A stretch of 64,000 nt of DNA from Pithys albifrons albifrons (GCF_047495875.1 NC_092463.1:8698622-8762621); one strand, 5' to 3'. Shown: positions 40,101 through 53,200, counted from the first letter of the stretch. The notes: a model not told the origin generated them from the letters alone. A program made the numbers and translations.

Positions 40101-43100
40101 CTGTGGCTCCTAGTGTGTTTGCAATTGCAGGCGTGAGAGGTTTGGCTGGAGTGACCTGTTTGAAGGCCTAGAGGCAAAGAATAAGGAGGAAGATGCCCAT
40201 AAGTAGCTGCTGGTGAAATTCTAAAGTCTAAAGGATAACAAACAACTCCATTTAAGGGGTACACCTGTGGGTTTGGATATAAGTCTTGGTGCTTCTTTGT
40301 TCAGCTGCTGGAAGTCAGATTTTCCTTAAATCTGGCAATTAGACACTAATTTTGCAAGCAGTGTGCCAGCATGGCCAGATCTCCCCACCTTGTTAAAAAA
40401 GCCTGCTCACCAACACCCCAGCCTGCTCTTTTGGGAGTCCAGAGCAGTATTCATCCATGTGCAAGCCCTCACAGCCAAATCTGCTGGCACTTGGCTGTGC
40501 TTTGGCATCCATGAGCACTCCAGAGCAGGAGGGAGAAGCTATGTGTGGGAATTGCCCCTCTCAACTCCTTTTTCCAAGACTTTTAGTTCCAACATGAGCC
40601 AGTAAGAAAGTTTGGCCAGTTAGGTTTCCAAATGAGCAACTTGATGAACAGAAGCTGTACAATAACAGCCCCCACTGCCAAGGCTACCAATTAAGCCATG
40701 ATAGCTTTAGGAAGTCATTGAACACCAGTGCCTGATGGATTTGAGTGTGAAGGTGTGAAGAAGAGGGTGTGAAGGACACCTGCTCTCAGCAACTCACTTT
40801 CACTGCCGCTGCTTGAAAACCTTCGCTTTCTCAGCCTATTCACTTGACAGGCTTTATAATTTAGCCTCACATTTATGACAGTTTTTCTAGGGTTTCTGAT
40901 GGCTCTCCTGGCCATGAAGCCATTCCTCTGGCTCCAAGACACCTTCCAGACAAGCTGGTAGGTGCCAGGGAGTAAATCTCCCCTGCAACAGCTGCTCTGT
41001 GACGGTCTCAGGGAGGACTGAGGAACTTTGTAAGGTCCAAAAGACACACAATCATGAGTCACAGCCTTTGAATCATGAGACTGGAGAAAAAAGTCCACTG
41101 GTATGGGTGGATTTTGGTGTCTATTTTTCATCTGTGAACTTCCCCTTTGTATGACATTTAAGTAGTTTTACCTGCTTTTAGATGTGTTTAGTAAGATGCT
41201 TTTAAAGCCTGTATCAGGACCTTTCATTAACATGTTTCTCTCCAACCCACCTGGCATGCTGGTCTCCTGTGTAGTGTAACAAGGCTTTAGGACACAGTTT
41301 AGGGAAGGATCACTATTTTAAATTGGATCCCTTGTCAACCTTGAATTATGACAATTCCCCTTACTGATATCACAGATGCTCATTTTAGCAAAATAGTACA
41401 TTTAGTACTATTGTGGGATTTGTAGATTGTGGAAAGGGTGAACTGGATCTTTGTAAACACCTCTACACAGGCGTTTAAAAAATCTATAGTTGCAGAGAGT
41501 TCACACCTATGAATAAAGTATCGTGAGATAAACCTCATCAGAAGTCTTTGCTGAATTGCCCTCCTGAAAGGCAATTAGTTAATATCCTCTCTCATTTAAC
41601 AAATATCTTCTCTATCTTTGTAAGACTGCTTGTATCTGCAGAGTAAAGTATTAAGGCTGTGTAATTAATCCCAAGGTCTTTCTTCTTCCTTACAGCAGTA
41701 ATTTTCAGCTTACAAGTGTCCCATATATTGTTTTAACCAGCACTAGTCAAGAGAGGGGTTACCTTCTTCACCACAGCTGAGGAAAGATATTTTAAGATGG
41801 AGTTGTGCTCAGGCTGATTTCCCAGTATAGCCCTGTAGTTTTAAAACACTTTTTTTCCCTACAGAGTACATTCATACATTACATTCAAATTTTAAACAAT
41901 GTTGTTAGAAAACAATTTTATGTTCAGATTTCAGATTATATAGCTTCAAATCCCACTATCTTGTGTGTCTCAGTAAAGCAGGGTTACTAAGTGGAGCTGT
42001 TGCTGGTTTTCCTTTTTATACTGAGATTTCATTGTAGGAGTGACTTCATCTACTAATTTGTTAATAATGGGGAAAAAAAATAAAGCAGTTCACCGACTTG
42101 CTGGAGGTGACTTGATAATGGGTTATGGGTACCATAAACATTTTTCCTACTTTCAAAAAAAGCAGAGCAAATAATCCACAGCAATTTCTTATTTTCTGTT
42201 CAAGTTAAGAGACACAGAAGCTAGGGGCTGGAAAGTTTAATAGTTTATGAAGTTTACAGGCAGGTAATGTAAGTTCTGCATGGGAAGGAGAAGCCAACAT
42301 CTAGACAAGGAGTGATTTTGCTGGTTATGAGTGTTGTAGGGAGCACATCTGTCACATCTGGGAACTGATTTCTTTTGACACTAGATATGAGTGGTCAGGC
42401 TGGCATCCTGGTGGTACCCCTGTGTCAAATAGTTCCAGTATCACATGTAAGTAAGGAAAGCACACAAAAACCCTCAGGAGAAAGTCAGGTCTTGTCCCTC
42501 TGAGGGCTGATTTATGCTTTAAGACATGAAGGTTTTTCTCATCTACAAATATTGGGGACAGAAAGGAACATGTAAAGAGGAAGTTTATTTTAATCCTAAC
42601 CATCATCGCACTTATTTTAAATTGTTCTTAATATCACATAAATACCTCAAAGGTTTCAGCTGTAACAACAATCCTTGGCATAGCAGGGATGATCAGAAAA
42701 ATATTAGAAAAAGAAAATTTTATTAAATAATGCATTTTGCTCATGTAATTGTACTCATGTTATGGATTTCAGTGTGTGTTTTTCTCTTTTGTCCCTCTGT
42801 ATCTCAGATGAGTTAATCCATAGACTTTCAACCAGTCTGTTCAACTATTGAGCTTTTTTTTAACTTCTCTATTCTTTGTAATGGTATCTGTAATTTTCCT
42901 TTTTATTTGTGCTAATAGGGATTATTCTTATCACTCCAACTTCTCTGTTGGAAATTTAAACAGTTTTACATGAGCAGCTCATAGACAAATAAAGAAAAGC
43001 ATTCAACCAACAGTGTGAACATAACACAACAATATTAGAAATGCAAGAGCATAAATACAGAGCAAGTACAGAGCACATCTTCCTTAGTGGACTACTCCGT

Positions 43101-44735
43101 CTTCCAGAGATTTGTGCTCAGGTGCTTCCTGAGCCAGAGGTGATGTCTCTGTCCTGGAAGATGAGATGCTGTGCACACCCTGAAGGTGACAAACATGCAC
43201 ATGCTGGCTGTGGTTTGTCACGTGCAGTGAGCCTCACAGAGCAAGATGCCTCAGAGTGATGATAAATATATGTTGAGCTGTTGATACAAAACATGGCCAG
43301 GGCCTGATGTAACACCTAGTTATGGTTGGTGAGACCTAGCAGATAAGAAAGGATAAGTCACAGAAAGGTGAAAACTACTGAAAGCTACAGGCCAGCGAAG
43401 AAACCTAATGCATTGGAACAGCTTGTATCTCACAAATGTGTTCTTGGATATTACTTATCCTTGGCATCACAGCTATTTTTGACTTTTATAAATGCTTGAA
43501 AAGTGCTGGATGTGATAAATTTCTTAAGTTCTGTTCAAACAAAATTGCTCATCACAAAAGTTAGCAGAAAATGCTGTATGGATTTTTCAGCTGTGTAATT
43601 ATTGTAATTTTTAATTTAAATTAATATCTGAGATGCAGGTTAGCCTTGACACCACAGAGGAAGACAGAACTAGGAATCTTATGGGCTGAGCCAAGTATCA
43701 ATCCAGTAAACTCTAAAGGCCTGAGAAGAAGATATCAAGGTGCATTCAGTTGAAGAGGGGTGTAGAGGCCCAGAGAAACTGACTTTAGTCACAGAGTGGA
43801 TTGTGGTGGTGTTTTCTTCCCCGTAACTGCAGGTCATTATAAGGGGCCATGTCACCAGGAGAAATTTCATAAATTGTCTGCTGAGTGCTGCTTTGTGATC
43901 TTCAGTTTGTGAAGGAAACCCCTCTGCAGTCTTGGAGAGCTGAGCTGAGACAAGTGAAGCCCAGAAATAGGGCTGGATTCAGCGCCCAGAGGCACAGAGC
44001 CAAAAGGAGGGTGAGTGGAGCAAATGCGTGTGCCCTCCTCTCCTTCCTGATATGGGGCTGGGACATAAAGCATTCCTGCTGGGAAGAATGCAAGCTCCCA
44101 AGCTGACAGGCCAACAAGTCAGGAGAGTCATTCAGCACATGCTTTTTCTCTACGAGTGTAAATCCACACCTATGTCTGTGCTTTGTCAGCTGAGGTGTTG
44201 TGCTGGGCAGCTGACAGTCTTTTAAGTGTGAAGGTCTCTTCAGCTCAGCCCCAGTCCTGTGGCTTAGTCCATATGCCAAATGCCAAGATAAAAAGGCATG
44301 CTGCATGCAGGCAGCTTAGTAAGTCATAGGGATCTCCTTCCTGAGGCTCACTCACAGGTGCTGAGCATGGGAAGGAGGCTTAGAGCAGAGTGGGAGGGAA
44401 GGATGTGAATGAAGGAAGCAAGAGAAACAAACACTGGGAGCCATGTGTCTGCAGAAGAAATCTTTTATTACCACTTCCTTCCTGCTCTGTACCATCACTG
44501 GCTGCTCTGGGAGAAGCCGTGCAGAAAGGAGACTATTCAGACAAACACAGGGTCAAGAGAAGTGTGCAAAGCCCGGAGGGAAAGGAGGAGAGATCACCTT
44601 AACCACTCCTGAAGGTGTTTTTGTTAAGGTGCAAGCGGTAGATGAGTTCATGAGTAACTGAGATGGTGTGTGACTTGTGCCATGTCCATGCCCTGGCTGC
44701 CACCATCTGCCTGACCTATGAGCTGTATTCACCTA
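31102..44735. other. 13.6-kb stretch upstream of GPR132 with no recognised feature
   Basis: No CR1, exon or RNA gene could be supported. Regulatory elements or 5' non-coding exons of GPR132 may be here but cannot be seen without comparison to other birds. Confidence 0.5.
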
Positions 44736-44845
44736 GAATCATAGAGTAGAATCGTAGAATTGATTGGGTTGGAAAAGACCTCCGAGATCATCAAGTCCAA
44801 CCCTTGGTCCAACTCCAGTCCATTTACAAGATCATGGCACTTACC
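44736..44845 (-). mobile_element. CR1 LINE 3'-end fragment, antisense
   Basis: AGAATCATAGAGTAGAATCG, then GGGTTGGAAAAGACCTCCGA and GATCATCAAGTCCAACCCTT: the reverse complement of a CR1 terminus. Confidence 0.85.
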
Positions 44846-46727
44846 TGCTATGCTTTGCCTTTGAAGGGGAGCTCTACAAGACCCTCTGTGGTGTGAAGGT
44901 GTGCAGCAGCTCTTACATCAGTCAGGCATGTCTGAATTAAGGACAAGTCCATTCACAGATGAGGTTTGGGCAGAGAAGCACTGCTGGCCCTGAAATCAAG
45001 CACCCTTTTTAACTTCTCTACACAACAGTTTTGTAGATGGCCCAGAGAAAATCCTTCCTCCTACCGCAAGGGTGGCAGGCACTCAAGAGGTAGCAAAAAC
45101 CTCAAGTCACCACCAGCCTTGATCACAACCACCATTTTTGTAAGTTAACACCAGCTCTCAATACACTTTCACTGCTAGGAAACGAGCACCCTCTGACACA
45201 CGACCTGGCAGCCGCCCTGCTGAGTACTGTATCACCTCCTCCAAACACCAGTGAGGATTCTCTTCTCCAGTCGTTCTCAAGATGGGACAATACTAGATCC
45301 AACTTCTTTTTAAAGGCATGAACATGTCTAACTACTCTACAACTTCAAATTCCTCTACCATACTTTTGTAGGCTGAGCTCTGTGTGAGATTTTGGGTGCA
45401 GGTGACACATGGCATAAGAAATGCTGGGGCTTTTAGCAACTATAATATGGTTTTAGAATGGGAACTAGCAGAAAGGAGACGGATGGGTTTATTCCCAAGG
45501 ACAAAACTTCAAATATACCCACCGGACTGCAGTCCAGTTCTCAGAGGTGGAGGGATGTGGCCCTATGGAAAGATACTTTGGCCCAACCACTGCAGCAACC
45601 ACCAGCATGTCAGCACTGAAGGTGGAAAGTGATTTGTTGTGGGGAAGTGGAAGGCAGTTGCGGAGGGCAGTTGCACCCTCCGGTGTGTTTCTCTGCACAC
45701 AGCACTTTCTCAGTTCCTCTGTCTGAGGAGGTGCCTTTGAAAAGTCCTCATCTGAACACGGAACAGCTTATTCTGCTGCTGGGGCTGGGGACAGCAGGTA
45801 CCACTGGCTCTGCCTCCTCCCTTGCCAGGACATCTTCATTCAAAACTGACTGCACTGAGATACTTGATGGAGGTGAACATCTCTAAACGAGATTTTTGTA
45901 ATCACTCCTGTTCAAAGAGCATTACATGTCTTTGCCTCCATCTCTTAAACATGTGTAGATTCCTCTCTTTGGTCTTGCTAGCTTCCTCTAACTGCCTGTA
46001 TTTCCTGTTGTTTCCCTGTGGTATCAAACCTATGTGGTTGTCAGTTTCACTGAGTTTCTATGATGGGTGTAATTTCCCAGTACAAGTTTAACTTCTTCAG
46101 CTGTTATTCATTAAGAGGAGGGAGGAGAAAAGTATGTATTAGACAGACCTGAACCACTGGAGATTTCCAGTGACCAGGTTCTGGTTCCTGTATACAGGAT
46201 AGTCTCTGACACAACAACGCAGTTGGACTTGATGATCTGAGTTCTTTTCCAACCTTAATGACTCTGATTCTGTGAACTACCACCACCCACTTCAGATGGT
46301 TCTCCCACCTGAGCAACCATAATTACTACCTTCTTTTGGAATAGCTACTCAGTTTAAAAAAAAGAACTGAAGGCTAATGCCCTCAATTTCCTCTGAGAAT
46401 TGTCTTTAGTAACTGATCAGCAGCTCAGAATTATTTATGAGGCAGCATGGTTTAGGGACAGTCTCAAATAACTCATTCTAATAGACAGACCCCATTTTTA
46501 ACAAGACAAAATTTCTGTAGTCAAGGAATTTCTGGTGAAAAATGGCACTTTTTTCTGGAAGTAAATCAGACCTGACTCCCAGGGGTCCCTAGAGAAGACA
46601 AGCAGGACTTGGAAAACTTGCCTGTCTTAGATGTTTCCCCAAAACAAGTTGTTCCGCTGACATGTTCAGTTGGCACCTATGGGGCCATAACCTTGACTGA
46701 CACATTTTTAAGTGATGCAATGCTAAT
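44846..46727. other. Presumed GPR132 last intron or upstream flank
   Basis: Apart from the CR1 scrap at 46222-46277, nothing is recognised. The splice acceptor at its 3' end suggests intronic sequence. Confidence 0.45.
46222..46277 (+). mobile_element. CR1 LINE 3'-end scrap upstream of GPR132
   Basis: GTTGGACTTGATGATCTGAG followed by CTTTTCCAACCTTAATGACT and GATTCTGTGAA. It lies about 500 bases before the coding exon, inside the presumed last intron. Confidence 0.75.
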
Positions 46728-46752
46728 TTTCACCTTGTCTTCTGATTCTCAG
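46728..46752 (+). promoter_or_regulatory. GPR132: Splice acceptor before the GPR132 coding exon
   Basis: A pyrimidine-rich run (TTTTCACCTTGTCTTCTG) followed by ATTCTCAG ends at 46752, 24 bases before the chosen ATG. This is a good vertebrate 3' splice site. It implies at least one upstream non-coding exon, as is usual for this receptor. The upstream exon was not located. The acceptor also argues against using codons upstream of 46753, including the in-frame ATG at 46720, which falls inside the intron-like region. Confidence 0.7.
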
Positions 46753-46776
46753 GAAACACCAGCTGGAAAAAGAATA

Positions 46777-47862
46777 ATGGAAAATTGTTTAAACAGAAGT
46801 AATTGTTCCATTTGTCCAGGAATTCCCTATGAAGACAAACGAGTACTTCTGGCTGCTGTTTATAGCATTGTTTTTGCTATAGGCATTCCAGCAAACTGCC
46901 TAACTTCCTTACTTACATTTGTACAAATCCGAAAGCACAAAGTAATTGCCATCTACATTTTCAGTTTATCAGTGTGTGAGCTGATGTATTTAAGTACCTT
47001 GCCTCTCTGGATTATCTATGTGCAAAACAAGCACGAATGGACCTTGAGTCCAACTGCTTGCAAAATGACAGCATTCATCTTTTTCTGCAATATATACATC
47101 AGCATTCTGCTTTTGTGCTGCATTTCTGTGGATCGTTATGTGGCACTGGTGTATCCTCTGGAATCAAGAGGGAGAAGAGGACAAAAAAAGGCCTTCATAA
47201 TAGTCGGTCTTCTTGTTGCTGTGGTTGCAGTAATCCACATTCCAGTATTTCACATGGAAGATAACAGAAAAACCTGCTTTGAGACTGTGCCCCTTAACAT
47301 AACATTGGCTTCTCTTAGCATCGCTAGATTCCTATTTGGATTTGCCATACCCTTCACAGTCCTTATTTTCACAAACTACAAAATTTTCCAAATTACAAAA
47401 AATAGCAGCATCTTGACTTGTCCCCAAAAAGCCAAAGTGAAGTATCTGGCTATCGCCATTATTGTGATTTTCTTGATGTGCTTTGCTCCCTACCACGTGG
47501 TACTCATAATAAGAGCCATATACTACATGCTTCATCAGGATTCCTCATGTCCATTTGAAAAGAGGATATATTCAGTTTTTACAACCTTTCTGTGTTTAGC
47601 CACTGCAAACAGTGTTGCAGACCCAATTATCTATGTGATGGTTAGTGAAAATGTCCGAAAAGACTGCTACATGAACCTGAGAAGGTGGAGATTGAACTCA
47701 TTGAAGCTAAATTCATCTATTAATTACAAGACTGACAGCACAAAATTGAAAATACAAGAATCAGGGGAAGAAGGGCAAAGAGAAGAACACAAAGAGCTAA
47801 CAGATTCATCCAACACTCAAAAGACCTGTACTAGTGGCAGAGACCAAGAAGGTGACAGCTAA
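46777..47862 (+). CDS. GPR132: G-protein coupled receptor 132 (G2A), complete single-exon coding sequence, 361 aa
   Basis: Class A GPCR of the GPR4/GPR65/GPR68/GPR132 family, a plasma-membrane receptor of immune cells linked to protons, lysophospholipids and oxidised fatty acids. Seven hydrophobic segments lie near residues 22-46, 57-81, 94-116, 138-158, 180-204, 222-248 and 264-287. Visible landmarks are N-glycosylation sequons at N6 and N9, and N174 in loop 2; the C95-C167 disulfide pair; DRY at 119-121; CFAP at 235-238 in TM6; and DPIIY at 282-286 in TM7. The stretches around FFCNIYISILLLCCIS and LESRGRR at the TM3/loop 2 end match G2A much better than the sister receptors. Length is close to human G2A (380 aa). 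I chose ATG 46777 because it has a strong context (A at -3, G at +4) and lies 24 bases after a splice acceptor. The frame stays open upstream to 46609, but that codon is TTG and the extension has no family resemblance. The C-tail (288-361) is Ser/Thr- and Glu-rich. Confidence 0.95.
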   Translation: MENCLNRSNCSICPGIPYEDKRVLLAAVYSIVFAIGIPANCLTSLLTFVQIRKHKVIAIYIFSLSVCELMYLSTLPLWIIYVQNKHEWTLSPTACKMTAFIFFCNIYISILLLCCISVDRYVALVYPLESRGRRGQKKAFIIVGLLVAVVAVIHIPVFHMEDNRKTCFETVPLNITLASLSIARFLFGFAIPFTVLIFTNYKIFQITKNSSILTCPQKAKVKYLAIAIIVIFLMCFAPYHVVLIIRAIYYMLHQDSSCPFEKRIYSVFTTFLCLATANSVADPIIYVMVSENVRKDCYMNLRRWRLNSLKLNSSINYKTDSTKLKIQESGEEGQREEHKELTDSSNTQKTCTSGRDQEGDS

Positions 47863-48028
47863 CAGGTAGCTGCTGAAACAAATAAGGAGTTCCCCATGCC
47901 AGCTGCAGGCTGCAGACTGCAGCACACAAGTAATTACATGCTGACATCATCTTGCATGTCCTGCATGGGTCAGCAACTCCTTGAGGACACTACAGGAGTG
48001 ACAATTCTTATTTCTCTTTGTCTCCTAC

Positions 48029-48034
48029 AATAAA
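48029..48034 (+). terminator. GPR132: GPR132 polyadenylation signal (proximal)
   Basis: A canonical AATAAA lies 167 bases after the stop codon, followed within 20 bases by a GT-containing stretch. The resulting 3' UTR would be about 185 bases. Confidence 0.55.
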
Positions 48035-48086
48035 CTTTGCCCACCAGTGTCATTGGTGAAAATATTGCTTTGCTAAGGAAATGTGG

Positions 48087-48092
48087 AATAAA
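48087..48092 (+). terminator. GPR132: GPR132 polyadenylation signal (distal candidate)
   Basis: A second canonical AATAAA, 58 bases after the first, in strongly AT-rich sequence. It may be an alternative 3' end. The sequence alone cannot say which is used. Confidence 0.4.
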
Positions 48093-49721
48093 TTAAGTAA
48101 TTTACTTTGACTCAAACCGAAATCTTAAAAGCTTATTTTTTGACTGACTCTTTTGCTCATATGAAGTAAAATCAGTTTTATCTTTTGAGCAAAAAGAAAA
48201 AAAACCAACTCACTGTTGAGTAGAACAATATACTATTTCTATGGTTGAAATTTTTGCTTCTTGAGGAGGTACGTGTTCAGATTCTCATACATGAAATCTG
48301 CTGTTAATGTTTGTGGTTAACCAGTGGAAAGTATTAAAAATGAGTAAGTCTTTCAACAAGAGCCTTGAAAATGTTTCTCATACTTCTGTATGCACTGCAC
48401 ATTCTGGAAGAACTAGAGGGTAAAACAGTGGCCTGGTAACACAGAATGCTATTACTGCTGCTGCATTAGCAAGATCCTGCACTGTCCTGAAATTCTTAAA
48501 ATGTGCCATTCTAATGCTTGACAGTTCACAATTAGTAAATTTTACTTGGTTGCAGTCAAATCTAGAATGCATTGACATACATAGAAAACTTGAAAATTTC
48601 CAAGTGGAGTCAGGGACTCTTTTATGCCATCTCCAAACATTTGCTGAGCTTGTGTTTCAGTTCTGAGTAAGCTAACACTGTCTGTACAAGAGCCAAGTGC
48701 CTTACTGACATGGAAGGGCTGGCAGCCTGGAGAACACAGTCCTTTCTCCCCATAGCTTGGAACGTCCTTGGACATGCTGGAGGTGCACACAGGAGACCAT
48801 GCTGTGGCAAATTTCATTATTGATGCTACCACACATGCTATGAATAACTTATTGATCCCAGTGTCTTCAAACCAGAATTTAAAAATCAAGATATACACAA
48901 ATCTGCCTAGATTTATCCAAACAGTGTCTTCTATTCTTATGTGATCCAACAAAGATCATGAGTCAATCTGCACATGAGTTTGTAAAGTGTTTCACAGCAC
49001 TGTTCTGTTTCATCTGTAATATTGCATTTATGTTATATTTTAAAATTGTTCTTCTTGTTCATATTTTTGAACTGAACTAGTGTTAGCCAATGCAATATTA
49101 ATGTAAATACAGTACTTCTTAATATATTAAAATTGCCATTGATATTTCTGTATATTATGTTTTATTCTTACACTCTTTTGGAAAGAAAAATTGTGCCAAA
49201 ATTATATTTCCTCCATTTATTATATTTATTACATATTTCCTTTTTTTTATTACTTAATTAACTCCTCTGTTATCTACCTATGAAATGCTTTTTTCCTCAG
49301 AAGTAGTTCATGTAATACTAAATTGGAAAAATGTGAAGTTTTGTTGTGATGCTAATTAACAAATTCTGTGTTCCTATTTTCATACACATCCCAGAAATCA
49401 AATTCTCTAAGGTATCAAGAAGAGATCTGTATATCAGAGTATCTGTAACTTTGCTGAAAAGCAAACTTGCAGCAGCAGCTGAATACAGCTTGTACCAGCC
49501 CCTGTCAGCCCCAGCACTGCTGACACATCTCTGAAGATGCAAATGCAAACTGCCTCAGCCTGAGGATTTTTACAGTCTAAACATAAACTTGGATGAATAA
49601 TAACAGTGGATTTAGAAGAAAACCAAAGGAACAGGCTTCTGAACTGATTGAAATGGATGCAAATTAGATATTGACCTCAATGAATTTAGAAATCTCTCTG
49701 ATGTTTTTTGTCTGATAAAAA
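48093..49721. other. AT-rich sequence downstream of GPR132
   Basis: Very AT-rich, especially 48960-49300. It may include a longer 3' UTR if the early poly(A) signals are skipped. No exon recognised. Confidence 0.5.
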
Positions 49722-50256
49722 ATTAGTGTCTAGAGAGGTGATTGTCCCACTCTACTCAGCACTGGTGTGGCCTCACCTCAAACCCTTTGTGCAATTTTCA
49801 GAGCCACGATACAAGGAGGATATGAAGCTATTAGAGAGTGTCCAAAAGAGGGCTATGGAGATGGCAAAGGATCTAGAGGGGAAGTTGTATGAGGAGTGAC
49901 TAAGGTCACTTGGTCTGTTCAGGAGGCTGAGGGGAAACCTCACATTGGGAAGCAGAGGGGTAGGTACCAATCTCTTCATTCTGGTGACCTGTGATAGAAC
50001 CCGAGAGAACAGCATGAAGTTGTGTCAGGGGAGGGTTAATCTGGATAGTAGAAAAATGTTCTTCACCCAGAGGGTTGTTGGGCACTGGAACAGGTTTACC
50101 AGGGAAGTGGTCATGGCATCAAGAGTTCAAGAAGCATTTGGACAATGCCCTCAGGCACATGGTGTGACTATTGGGGTTATCCTGTGCAGGGCCAGGAGTT
50201 GGACTTGATGACCCTGTGAGTCCCTTGCATCTCAGGATATTCTATAGTTCTATGAA
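49722..50256 (+). mobile_element. CR1 LINE fragment (3' part, about 535 bp)
   Basis: The + strand reads SREVIVPLYSALVWPHLKP from about 49730, then pieces of the CR1 ORF2 end such as VTCDRTRENSMKLCQGR and VVGHWNRFTREVV. The UTR phrase GGAGTTGGACTTGATGACCC and a tail ATTCTATAGTTCTATG follow. In-frame stops and shifts are present. Confidence 0.9.
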
Positions 50257-53200
50257 CCAACACTAGTGCCCAGTGCCATGGATGAAAGAGACAGGGATTA
50301 TCAGGGTTTGATGCAACAGCTGTAATTCTTTTGCCTCACTGAAGTTGCATGATGTTCTAAATTACTATATAATTATGCATCTTCGCTTAATGAAAATCCT
50401 TAGAGTTTCTTTATCCAGACACACTCTGCACCAAAAGCATTAGAAGTGACAAAGACCCAGGCAGCCTGATCTAATTTGGAAACTTACTTAGATAATCTCC
50501 AGAAATGCTTTCCAAACAATTCTGTGACAGATTATTGAAGGGATTAGGGGCCAGGTACCAAGCAATGTATCCACATGGGAAAACTGCAAATCCTGACTTC
50601 TTTGGATAAACAGGAAAGCAGTTTGCCATCTGAGGGAGGACACAGAAAGATGCTATTTCACATTCTTAAAATACCTCATCAGATAAACTTGTTGTTTCTT
50701 ATCTGATAAATTTAAGCATGTGATCTGATTTGTCAGGCAGTATCTGACTGTGCCACCCAGGCAAAGGAAAGGTCTCAGCACTGGGACACATGTAAGAGAC
50801 TCAGCAAAGGGCATTATTCAGGTCAGAGCAGATCTGAGGGGTGGTCTGATTGTGTGGGTCTTTCCATCCTTTTCTCCTGCAGAGAAATCACCAGTGGACC
50901 TGCAGGAACTGCCTCGTGATGTGAAGAAATGTTCACCTGCTGCATCAGATCTGCACCTAAACACAGATGTTTGGATCATCTGTGTCCCAAATTCCTCAAT
51001 TCAATTCAAGCTATAGAATGACTTGGAGAGAGCACAGAACCAAACCTAGGCTGTGCTTTCCAGATTGGTCTTTAGATGGCCAGGTTTCACACATAAGACT
51101 CAGAGCAGCTAAACTGCTCACCAGTGTATGGAGTTGAGATTAGAAAATTTCACTCTCTTTTGTATTCAGCATTTACTCAAGTATAACTTCCACCATTTGA
51201 TTTAAAGAAGAGTGGGCTATGGAATAAATAAAACATTTCATTTTTACATGTGTCTCAGACATTCATAATGTACCTGAGAGATAAGTGGATTGCTGATTCT
51301 TTCAAGTACAACTGTAAAGCATGACACGAATAATTTCTGGCTATGAACTAGAGCTGACCAAACCTGTTTTTACAGACAGTATATCTGATCTGTTTTCTTA
51401 TTCATCAATTATAATCTATTTCTATAGACTGCAACTTTTTAAGTAAATGTTTGGAGTAAGTCACTTATCAAACTCTATTCCTAACTAAGAAATGCTTTCA
51501 TGTTCTGTATTAAATTTTGCTTAAAGAGGATAGTTATACAAAACAGGCAAAGCCCAATATGAAATACCTCAGACTCTGTGTGACAAAGTTGCATCTTTTG
51601 TGACCTTGTAGCTGCTCTCATTTAGTCCCTGCTCTCATGAACAACTCAATATCAAATCTTTGTTGGGTATTGACTGATGAAACCTGAGAGCCTTTCAAAC
51701 ATATCCACAATCTGATGGCTTTTCATCACAAACATATTGTCATTCTACACCTCATGCTGTGGGACAAGTCTTTTGGGAAACTTCCTCTGTATAGTGAAAT
51801 GATGCCACAGTTTCCTCACAGGTTGGAATGCCTGTCTTATTTTCAAACTAGCACAAACTAAAGGTAGCAAACAAAGGTAGAGGGGTTGCATTCGAGAGAG
51901 GCAATCATTTTTTTAACCTCTTTGGCATGCATGGAAGCATACGGGTGTCAACATTCCCCAAAGCCGGATCTCCCAGCATGTCTTCTGCAACTAGTGTATA
52001 GTGGATGTGATACCTACCAGTCCTCTCCATCTCTTCCAGTGCCTGCTGGGGTGGTTTGCATTCCACTGCACTCCGTCTTTCCCTGCAAAATGAACCTTTG
52101 CACAGGAGAGGGCGCTCTTGTTTGCAGCAGGAATGCACAATGGCCTCATGATTCAATCGTCAAGTGACAAGAATATGAAGCATAAAAAGAGAACTCTGTC
52201 ATCCCAAATTGGAGTAATAGTAATGTCCTGGTAATAGATGTTAGTAGCTGCCATCATGAGCTATTGGTGAGAAGGGGAAGGACTCTGAAGTCATCATGTC
52301 TTATCTCTAATTCAGATCATAGATAACTTCTAGGATTTTATTTTTACTCCATCCTGTAAGAAACGCTCTGAGGTAAGGAAGCAAAAAACAGCCTTGCAGA
52401 CAGACAGAGAGTCTGCAAAGGAGATATGATAAGCTACGTGGTAAGAATTTTACAAAATATCACATGAATACTGTCTAAAAGAGCAAGCTCTCAGTACACC
52501 ACAAAATGATCCATCCTGTTTGGTAGCCTCAGTCTGTGACACGGCCTGTATATTTCGGTCCATGATCACAGAGCACCCCCTCTATGTTCAAAGGTCTGTC
52601 TCAAGATATTTTCTGAAGGGTGATGAAGAATCAAAGAGAAGAGAGATACTGTGGGAAAAAGGTGCTGTATGATACACAAAGTTCTGGAAAGCCTTGTAAA
52701 CCTAAAGTCACAGATGTTCTGACCAAATATGCAAATATCTATGTTCAGAAAGCTACTTAGAAATGCAGCAGCCTGTATCACAGTTCCCCATCTGTAAAAT
52801 GTGACACTTCTTCCCTTGAGCATTGTCTGGCTTCTTGGCTTAAAGTGCAAGTTCTTGCAGGAGATACTAGAAAGAGTGAGCAGGTATGTCGCATCCATAT
52901 TCAGAGATTGTTTCAGTGGAGCAATGAACAGCATGGAGGCAAATATAAAGTATTAAGGCACAAATTCTAATTAGTCAGCACTTTTAGGGTTAGATTCAAA
53001 GTAGTAGATTTGCTTGTATTTATGCTGGGACACCAGAAAAAAATTAGCAGACTTTCATTTTAACTTTGTGTCTCCTTCTGATAACAAGGGCACTAGACTC
53101 TCAGGAACTTTGCTGGGATTTTAAACTTCACTGAAGTATTTTGGTGGTTTTTTGTTTCCAAAAGATAAGAGTGATATTGACCTACAGAGTTGACTTCCAA

